A stretch of DNA of 64,000 bases, taken from NCBI GenBank assembly GCA_964610775.1, contig CAZSZC010000001.1, forward strand, positions 62,001-126,000, read 5' to 3'. The notes below the pieces were generated by a model. That model was given only the letters and a program-made list of their open reading frames with translations. It was not told the DNA's origin and searched no databases. Source of the DNA: CAZPWF01 sp964610775 (lineage in GTDB: Bacteria; Patescibacteriota; Saccharimonadia; Saccharimonadales; JACQNP01). Made by a program: the position numbers and the translations under genes. Of the stretch, positions 57,928 through 64,000 are shown piece by piece (positions within the stretch are counted from its first letter, which is position 1; each line of letters opens with the position of its first letter).

Positions 57928-59703
57928 ATGGGCGCAAACATACAACCAAATAATTATTTAGGCCCCTTACAACGCATACGCTTTTGGTATGCGATATTGC
58001 TCGTTATCACGGCTGTTTTTGTCGTGCGTCTGTTTTATCTACAAGTTATAAAACATGATTATTACAATACTAGTGCACTCAAGGGTCAGCTCAAGGAGTA
58101 TGAAATACCTGCTAAACGAGGTGTTATTGAAGCACATAGCGGCAACGATATTGTCCCAATAGTTTTGAATGAGACTAAGTATACATTGTTTGCTGATCCG
58201 AAATTTATAACAAATCCAGGCGATAGTGCTGGTAAAATTCAACAGATTATTGGTGGCAATTCTCAAGATTATGAAAATAAAATGAAAGTACCCAACAGTC
58301 GGTATGCGATACTCGCCAAAAAACTTGATAAATCTCAAAGCGATAGAATTATGGCACTAGGTATCAAAGGAATTGGAACCAGAGAGGCGGTATACAGGAC
58401 GTATCCCCAGGGATCCCTGGGTTCTCAGGTGTTAGGTTTTGTAAATGATGATGGTCAAGGTAAATATGGCCTTGAACAAGCGCTGGATCAGGATCTACAA
58501 GGTAAACCAGGCTTGCTGAAGGCAATTACTGATGCACGCGGCGTTCCGCTAGCTTCTCAGAAGGATAACGTACTCATAGAACCTATTGATGGTAAGCGAG
58601 TTGTACTTACGGTTGATCTAGGTATGCAGCAGCAACTCGAAGAGATACTCAAGCAGGGTTTAGACAGAGCTAGATCAAAATCCGGCAGCGCTTTGATTAT
58701 GAACGTAAAAACAGGGGAGATTAAAGCAATGGCCAACTATCCGACCTACAATCCAGCCGAATACAATAAGGTAGAGGATGCGTCGCTATTTACGAATCCC
58801 GCTGTTAGTTCTCCTCTTGAGGTAGGGTCAATTATGAAACCACTAACTGCGGCAGCGGCACTCGATAAAGGAGTTGTTAATCGTAACACGTCTTATTATG
58901 ACCCGAGCTATTTCATAGTTGATGATGCCAAAATTACTAATATCGAAGAGGATGGTGGTGCTGGTACAAAAACAGTACAGGACATAATACAGTTATCTCT
59001 AAATACAGGTGCAACATGGCTACTTATGCAAATGGGCGGTGGCAAGATCAACGAGCAAGCTCGTGTGACTTGGCACGATTATATGACCAATCACTACGGT
59101 TTTGGTAAGCTAACAGGCATCGAACAAGGATACGAGTCGGAAGGTTCGATTCCTGATCCCAAGAACGGATTTGGGCTTGATATACAGTATGCAAACTCAG
59201 CCTTCGGGCAGGGTATGACGGCTACGCCTCTACAAATGGCAGCGGCTATGGGTAGCGTTATCAATGGCGGCACCTATTACCGGCCACGCTTAATTGACAA
59301 GATAATTGGGGATAACGACAAAACGATTGATCAGAAGAAGCCTGAGGTGGTAAGAACTAATGTCGTAAACCAGCAAACCAGTAAAGACATAAGAGAAATA
59401 ATGGAGTACGCATTTTCTAAGAACTACCTTATTTACGGCTTGAAAGATCCGCGACCTAATTATTCAATTGGCGCAAAGACCGGCACCGCACAAGTAGCAA
59501 AACCTGGCGGCGGATACTACGAAGATAGATTTAACGGTACTTTCTTGAGCTATGTTGGTGGTAATGATCCAGAATATATTGTTGCTGTTAGAGTAAACGA
59601 ACCGGGAATTGCTGGATATGCGGGCGCCAAGGCGGCTGCGCCAATTGGCCTTGGCTTAATAAATATGTTGATTGATAATTTTGGCGTATCACCCAAGAAC
59701 TAA
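57928..59703 (+). CDS. ftsI: Penicillin-binding protein, septal transpeptidase FtsI
   Basis: 591 residues, class B PBP. One N-terminal helix (about 18-38), pedestal domain starting KRGVIEA, then the transpeptidase: SxxK at Ser301-Lys304 (GSIMKP), SxN at Ser357-Asn359 (LSLNTG) and KTG at 517-519. Cross-links septal peptidoglycan with FtsW. There is no C-terminal PASTA domain. TATAGT boxes at 57912-57917 and 57919-57924 may give an internal promoter. Confidence 0.93.
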   Translation: MGANIQPNNYLGPLQRIRFWYAILLVITAVFVVRLFYLQVIKHDYYNTSALKGQLKEYEIPAKRGVIEAHSGNDIVPIVLNETKYTLFADPKFITNPGDSAGKIQQIIGGNSQDYENKMKVPNSRYAILAKKLDKSQSDRIMALGIKGIGTREAVYRTYPQGSLGSQVLGFVNDDGQGKYGLEQALDQDLQGKPGLLKAITDARGVPLASQKDNVLIEPIDGKRVVLTVDLGMQQQLEEILKQGLDRARSKSGSALIMNVKTGEIKAMANYPTYNPAEYNKVEDASLFTNPAVSSPLEVGSIMKPLTAAAALDKGVVNRNTSYYDPSYFIVDDAKITNIEEDGGAGTKTVQDIIQLSLNTGATWLLMQMGGGKINEQARVTWHDYMTNHYGFGKLTGIEQGYESEGSIPDPKNGFGLDIQYANSAFGQGMTATPLQMAAAMGSVINGGTYYRPRLIDKIIGDNDKTIDQKKPEVVRTNVVNQQTSKDIREIMEYAFSKNYLIYGLKDPRPNYSIGAKTGTAQVAKPGGGYYEDRFNGTFLSYVGGNDPEYIVAVRVNEPGIAGYAGAKAAAPIGLGLINMLIDNFGVSPKN

Positions 59704-59731
59704 GGTATAATATAGACTTAGAGCCCATAAA

Positions 59732-60772
59732 ATGACACAAACTATAAACTTGGTTTTAGAAACAAGCACGTTGGTTAGAATATTACTCCTAGGCTTTACT
59801 GGGTTTGTGCTCAGTATGTTTATTACGCCACTCTATACCTCGCTAGCATACAGAGGAGAGTGGTGGAAACGTCAGCGAAGCGACGCTTGGGCTGGTGGTA
59901 AGGCTGAAGTTTACCAAAAACTCCACTCAGAAAAACACAAACGACAAATTCCGACCATGGCCGGTTTGATATTCGTAATCTCAACATTATTAGTAACGGT
60001 TCTGTTTAATTTAAGCAGGGGACAAACATGGCTACCCCTAGCCGCCATGGTAGGCTCTGGGTTCATAGGCCTATTCGATGATTGGTTTAATATTAGAAGT
60101 TCCGGTAAGGGTGTTGCAGGCATGCGCGCCAAACTCAAATTTACACTGCATAGTATGGTTGCACTTATAGGTGGGTGGTGGTTTTATTCAAAACTCGACG
60201 TTAGTAGTGTTCAGATTCCGGGTTTTGGTCAATTACAAATAGGAATATTAGTAATTGTATTGTTTTGGCTTGTAGTGATAGCAACCGCAAATGCTGTAAA
60301 TATTACGGACGGCCTTGATGGCTTAGCTGGTGGTCTACTGGCATCTTCTTTCGGAGCTTATTGTTTAATAGCTGCGATAGAAGGTAAGTACGCTTTAGCG
60401 GCTTTTTGCCTAACTGTTGTTGGCGCATTGCTTAGCTATACATGGTTTAATATTTTCCCAGCGAGGTTTTTTATGGGGGATGTTGGCTCGTTTGCTTTGG
60501 GCACTGCACTAGGCGTTATAGCCATGCAGACCGACACAGTTTTTGTTTTGCCAATAATTGGAATTGTGTATGTTGCCGAAACTGGTTCTGTAATTGCTAA
60601 TCGTTTGTCAAAGAAGTTGCGTCATGGCAAAAAGATTTTTCTATCGTCGCCAATTCATCATCATTTTGAAGCCAAGGGTTGGCCAGAGACAAAAGTAACT
60701 ATGCGCTTCTGGATCATTGGTCAGGTTGCTGCAGTAATTGGATTGGCAATATTTCTGATCGGGAGGGCTTAA
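59732..60772 (+). CDS. mraY: Phospho-N-acetylmuramoyl-pentapeptide transferase MraY
   Basis: 346 residues, about ten helices. KRQIPTMAGLIF, the DDW stretch IGLFDDWFN, NITDGLDGLAGG and FMGDVGSFALG are the catalytic and Mg-binding motifs, and HHHFE completes the set. Transfers phospho-MurNAc-pentapeptide to undecaprenyl phosphate, giving lipid I. A TATAAT at 59706-59711, 20 nt before the ATG, may give an extra promoter. ftsW follows after four bases. Confidence 0.95.
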   Translation: MTQTINLVLETSTLVRILLLGFTGFVLSMFITPLYTSLAYRGEWWKRQRSDAWAGGKAEVYQKLHSEKHKRQIPTMAGLIFVISTLLVTVLFNLSRGQTWLPLAAMVGSGFIGLFDDWFNIRSSGKGVAGMRAKLKFTLHSMVALIGGWWFYSKLDVSSVQIPGFGQLQIGILVIVLFWLVVIATANAVNITDGLDGLAGGLLASSFGAYCLIAAIEGKYALAAFCLTVVGALLSYTWFNIFPARFFMGDVGSFALGTALGVIAMQTDTVFVLPIIGIVYVAETGSVIANRLSKKLRHGKKIFLSSPIHHHFEAKGWPETKVTMRFWIIGQVAAVIGLAIFLIGRA

Positions 60773-60776
60773 TACC

Positions 60777-62033
60777 GTGAATACCCGCAGTGTTCGAAGG
60801 CCGAGCTATATTAGCAAAGATCAAACCACTAGACGTCATCGCCCTGATTATTGGTTATTAATATTTTCGGTACTTTTATTGGTAATTGGTCTCGTAGTTG
60901 TTTACGCGATTAGTCCAGGTTTGAGTGTGCAAAAGAATGTGAGCGACAATTACTTCGTCACAAAACAGTTAGTAGCAATAGCATTGGGGATTGTGACTTT
61001 TATTGGTGCATCAATGTTGCCGACTCAATCATGGCGAAAACTACAGACTCCGTTTATAGTGTTGTCGGTCGTAGCATCCGTAGCAGTTTTAGTATTTGGC
61101 GAAAGAGTTAATGGGGCTTATCGTTGGATTCAGATCGGCGGTTTATCTTTTCAGGCTGTTGAGTTAGTTAAGTTTACGTTACTAATATGGCTGGCTGGAT
61201 TTTTAACAGATAGGATTAAGAATAAAGAATTAAGTGATTCTAGAAAAACTTTTAGGCCATTATTGATACTGCTGGCGATTATTGCCTTAGTTGTTGCAAA
61301 CCCAAAAATTCAGAGTGATCTTGGTTCGACTGGTGTTCTTATAGCAATGATAGCGGCCATGTGTTTTGTGGCATGCCTGCCATTAAAGCGTGTAGTGGTT
61401 ATTGGCTTGGTTGTTATTGCTGGTACCGGATTGTTGGTAATTACGTCGCCATATAGGCGGGATCGCTTTCAAACATTCTTACAGCCGCAGAGAGATTGCC
61501 AGAATACAGGTTATCAGGCTTGTCAGGCACTCATTGCTATAGGCTCTGGAGGCCTATTTGGTAAGGGCTTGGCTCATAGTGTTCAAGCTTATGGCTATCT
61601 ACCAGAGGCAGCTAATGACTCAATATTTGCAATATTTTCGGAAAAATTTGGTTTTGTGGGAGTTACGTTGCTTCTTTGTCTGTATGCAGCATTTTACGCT
61701 CGCCTAAAGGCGATCATGGAGCGTGCACCAGATGTTTTTAGCAGACTATTAGTAGTTGGCGTACTAGCTTGGCTCAGTACGCAAGCGTTAATAAATATAG
61801 GTGCTATGGTGGGCTTATTGCCATTGAAAGGTATTACATTGCCATTCATAAGTTACGGTGGTACCAGTATAATTTTCGTTACAGCGGCTATTGGTATAGT
61901 ATTTAACATTTCTCGCTACACAACCTACGGTATTAATAGTAATCTTGAGTCAGAAGGGGGCAGTAATGAAAGTATTACTGACAGGCGGGGGGACAGGCGG
62001 ACACATCACGCCTATACTAGCCGTCGCCCATGA
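60777..62033 (+). CDS. ftsW: SEDS septal glycosyltransferase FtsW
   Basis: 418 residues, about ten helices, from GTG 60777 with GGGAGGG nine bases upstream. ISPGLSVQKN, VNGAYRWIQIGG and LPLKGITLPFISYGGTS are the SEDS signatures. Polymerises glycan strands at the septum with FtsI. The C-terminal 23 residues (starting near NESITD) are encoded in DNA that also encodes the start of murG in another frame, an unusually long 68-base overlap. Confidence 0.94.
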   Translation: MNTRSVRRPSYISKDQTTRRHRPDYWLLIFSVLLLVIGLVVVYAISPGLSVQKNVSDNYFVTKQLVAIALGIVTFIGASMLPTQSWRKLQTPFIVLSVVASVAVLVFGERVNGAYRWIQIGGLSFQAVELVKFTLLIWLAGFLTDRIKNKELSDSRKTFRPLLILLAIIALVVANPKIQSDLGSTGVLIAMIAAMCFVACLPLKRVVVIGLVVIAGTGLLVITSPYRRDRFQTFLQPQRDCQNTGYQACQALIAIGSGGLFGKGLAHSVQAYGYLPEAANDSIFAIFSEKFGFVGVTLLLCLYAAFYARLKAIMERAPDVFSRLLVVGVLAWLSTQALINIGAMVGLLPLKGITLPFISYGGTSIIFVTAAIGIVFNISRYTTYGINSNLESEGGSNESITDRRGDRRTHHAYTSRRP

Positions 62034-63108
62034 GTTGAAACATCTTGATTCAAAAATTGACTTGGTTTATGTTGGCGAACGTAATGGCAAATTCGCTAGT
62101 ATACTAGAAGGAAATTCTGACATTGGTAAAACTAGGAAAATTTTTGCAGGTAAGTTTCGACGCTATCATGGCGAGTCTTGGCTTAGAAGACTTATCGACG
62201 TCAAAACGATTGCTTTAAATTTCAGGGATGCAGGGTATTTTATTATTGGCACCATTCAATCCTTCTTCTTGGTGCGCATCGAAAAACCGGATGTTATATT
62301 CCTAAAAGGTGGTTTTGTTGGAGTTCCAATTGGTTTGGCCGGTGCGCTCTGGCGTGTACCGATGGTAACGCACGATTCAGACACTGTGCCCGGATTGGCA
62401 AATCGGTTAGTAAGTCGCTGGGCAAAGATTCACGCTACAGCGATGCCGGCTTCTTTTTATAAGTACCCAATACAAAATACTAGACAGGTGGGTGTTCTAG
62501 TTGCCAAAGAGTATGTTGAAGTAACGCCAAAACTGATTAGTGATTACAGGAATAAATTAGATATTCCTAAAGATGCAAAGGTTTTGATGGTCACTGGTGG
62601 CAGTAGCGGTGCCGAGAGAATAAATAAGAAAATTGCCGAGATTGCACCGGAGTTACTTGAGAAATATAAGAATTTATACATCATTCATCAGACTGGTAAC
62701 TCAAAGGAAGGGGTATACTCGAATTTTACACATCAACGCCTGAGAGTTTTTGGCTTGATTAAGGATATGTATACATGCAGCGGCGCTGCTGATCTGATCA
62801 TTACACGAGCTGGTGCCAATACTTTAGCAGAATTTGGCGTGCAGGGGAGGGCATGTATAGTTATACCTAGCCCGTTTTTGACAGGTGGCCATCAGTTAAA
62901 AAATGCGCAGTATCTGGATGACAGCAAGGCAGCTTTGGTTATTCAAGAAGATAATCTAGATAAAATATATGATTCTATAAAATCCCTTATGAATGATAAA
63001 TCTTTACGAAGTAGCTACGCAGATAAGCTACACAGTATTACTATAACTGACGCTACGCAGAGACTGGCCAATATACTAATTGGGGTTGCGCTAAAAAAAG
63101 ATGTTTAA
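61966..63108 (+). CDS. murG: UDP-GlcNAc transferase MurG
   Basis: 380 residues from ATG 61966, preceded by AAGGGGG. MKVLLTGGGTGGHITP at the start binds lipid I; ITRAGANTLAEF and GGHQLKNAQYL bind UDP-GlcNAc. Converts lipid I to lipid II at the inner face of the membrane. A TTG in frame at 61945 is a less likely start. Several positions are divergent but the fold motifs are complete. Confidence 0.93.
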   Translation: MKVLLTGGGTGGHITPILAVAHELKHLDSKIDLVYVGERNGKFASILEGNSDIGKTRKIFAGKFRRYHGESWLRRLIDVKTIALNFRDAGYFIIGTIQSFFLVRIEKPDVIFLKGGFVGVPIGLAGALWRVPMVTHDSDTVPGLANRLVSRWAKIHATAMPASFYKYPIQNTRQVGVLVAKEYVEVTPKLISDYRNKLDIPKDAKVLMVTGGSSGAERINKKIAEIAPELLEKYKNLYIIHQTGNSKEGVYSNFTHQRLRVFGLIKDMYTCSGAADLIITRAGANTLAEFGVQGRACIVIPSPFLTGGHQLKNAQYLDDSKAALVIQEDNLDKIYDSIKSLMNDKSLRSSYADKLHSITITDATQRLANILIGVALKKDV

Positions 63109-64000
63109 GAAAAAAGTTGCCAAACCAATACAAAGAGAAAGAGTTAGTAAGCAGCCATCGCGTTCGAGTAGTGTTTTCTCTTATCATGCCAATAGGTCAA
63201 GACCGGAGTCAGTAATTGAGCGAGTTGATACAACCTCCGAACCAAATGTTAAAAACAAATCGAACCGCTTATTATCGGTACCGGGCTATGTAGCGATCGC
63301 TATTATAGTAATTGCTATCTGCTACAGTACTATTATAAGTGTTGGATCTCCAAAAATTGTGCCACTATCTGAATCGACCCCTACAATACTTAGAGATACT
63401 AGTGAGTATGAACAGGGGATAGCCGAGATAATGGGTAAGTCTGTATGGAATCGATCTAAATTAACTATCAACACCAAAGAATTAGCAGAGCAGATCAAAG
63501 AACAATACAGTGAGCTTGGAAGCGCTGCTGTCACTATACCCATAATCGGTAGAAGGCCAATTGTTCAAATCGCCCCGGCTAAACCAGCTCTTATAGTTGG
63601 TAGTCAAAATTCAGGGCTTATCGTTGGTACTGATGGTAGGGCTTTGATGTCTTTAAATGAACTCCCAGAAAATCAGCTAAACGACCTTATACGCGTTGAG
63701 GATACCTTAAATACACAAGTCAAAATGGGGGAGTTACTACTTAGCTCCAAAACAGTAGATTACATACAGCAGCTTAAATACTACTTTGGTCAAAAGAATA
63801 TTACTATTGATTATGTGCAGTTACCGGCGGTTGCCAATGAACTACACTTGCGACTAAAAGATACACCTTATATTATAAAGTTTAATATGCAATCAGATTC
63901 TAGGCAGCAAGCAGGGAGCTACTTGGCTTTAATTGAGAGTCTTCAATCTCAGGCCAAGCCACTTCCCAAAGAGTATGTAGATGTTCGAATTGACGACAGA
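63101..64000 (+). CDS. ftsQ: FtsQ/DivIB-like division protein, 5' part (cut by window end)
   Basis: 300 codons are open to the window edge with no stop. ATG 63101 overlaps the murG end by eight bases. Basic cytoplasmic N-terminus of about 65 residues, one helix (about 66-85), then a POTRA-like region and a beta domain (PIIGRRPIVQIAP, then DGRALMS, and a final YVDVRIDD). Sequence identity to known FtsQ is weak; position at the end of dcw and topology support the call. Links FtsL and DivIC to the divisome. Confidence 0.8.
   Translation, partial: MFKKKVAKPIQRERVSKQPSRSSSVFSYHANRSRPESVIERVDTTSEPNVKNKSNRLLSVPGYVAIAIIVIAICYSTIISVGSPKIVPLSESTPTILRDTSEYEQGIAEIMGKSVWNRSKLTINTKELAEQIKEQYSELGSAAVTIPIIGRRPIVQIAPAKPALIVGSQNSGLIVGTDGRALMSLNELPENQLNDLIRVEDTLNTQVKMGELLLSSKTVDYIQQLKYYFGQKNITIDYVQLPAVANELHLRLKDTPYIIKFNMQSDSRQQAGSYLALIESLQSQAKPLPKEYVDVRIDDR

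Overview
The window is a gene-dense, moderately AT-rich stretch (roughly 40% G+C by eye) of a bacterial chromosome. It most likely comes from the Patescibacteria (CPR), and I favour Candidatus Saccharibacteria (TM7). The reasons are very short intergenic gaps, reduced or truncated versions of housekeeping proteins (ProRS without a full editing insertion, short MraZ and XseA), many lineage-restricted proteins (DUF5652- and DUF5661-like, NYN and PQ-rich membrane-anchored proteins), a dcw cluster lacking the Mur ligases, and a heliorhodopsin-family protein typical of monoderms. UGA is an ordinary stop codon (several genes end in TGA and an RF2 gene is present), so this is not a UGA-recoding CPR lineage. 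No tRNA, rRNA, CRISPR array, insertion sequence or phage gene was found.

Layout. 1-7855: translation and envelope housekeeping (frr end, SemiSWEET, uppS, rseP, CPBP protease, proS with an attenuator leader, greA, ferredoxin, lysS, an unknown protein). 7940-16894: MacB-like ABC exporter, DUF427 protein, a broken msrA, a GAP/Sap-like membrane protein, a heliorhodopsin homologue whose retinal lysine is an arginine, two rRNA methyltransferases, a Cas4/RecB-like nuclease and two membrane proteins. 16998-25413: serS, hpf, an unknown protein, secA, an M16 peptidase and membrane-anchored proteins. 25447-31379: prfB, ftsE, ftsX, a PcsB-like CHAP hydrolase, a Ctp protease and a HExxH protein, i.e. a cell-separation block. 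31523-36812: pyrG, a CheY-like receiver and lineage-specific proteins, including a tandem pair sharing an N-terminal module. 36827-46315: rpmA, a THUMP methyltransferase, a flippase-like protein, xseA-xseB, a membrane methyltransferase, a degenerate kinase/receiver pair, recO, two small paralogous membrane proteins and glyS. 46396-55102: an accessory-looking run of small enzymes (two HD proteins, Nudix, P-loop kinase, NYN, flavodoxin), divergent ClC and K+ channels, and a GH1 glycosidase. 55151-64000: a LysM protein, then the dcw cluster mraZ-rsmH-ftsL-ftsI-mraY-ftsW-murG-ftsQ (last gene cut by the window end).

Gene expression signals are unusual. At least eighteen genes or small ORFs have a sigma70-type -10 hexamer ending only 6-11 nt before the start codon and no Shine-Dalgarno, which predicts leaderless mRNAs. 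A second class of genes has strong SD sequences, often with GTG or TTG starts. A third class, including the start of the dcw cluster, has A-rich leaders built on AAAAACAAAAA. Genes inside operons are mostly joined by ATGA or TAATG overlaps. Intrinsic terminators are nearly absent between genes; the two clear ones both sit in regulatory leaders (upstream of proS and upstream of mraZ).

The most interesting items are a leaderless 15-codon leader peptide with mutually exclusive antiterminator and terminator hairpins upstream of proS; the lysine-less heliorhodopsin; a bidirectional promoter whose two -10 boxes overlap between the chloride and potassium channel genes; an identical inverted repeat CTAATG-N11-CATTAG at two distant promoters; and a regulatory region before mraZ that combines a 20-bp palindrome, a DnaA box, a terminator and two pairs of MraZ boxes.
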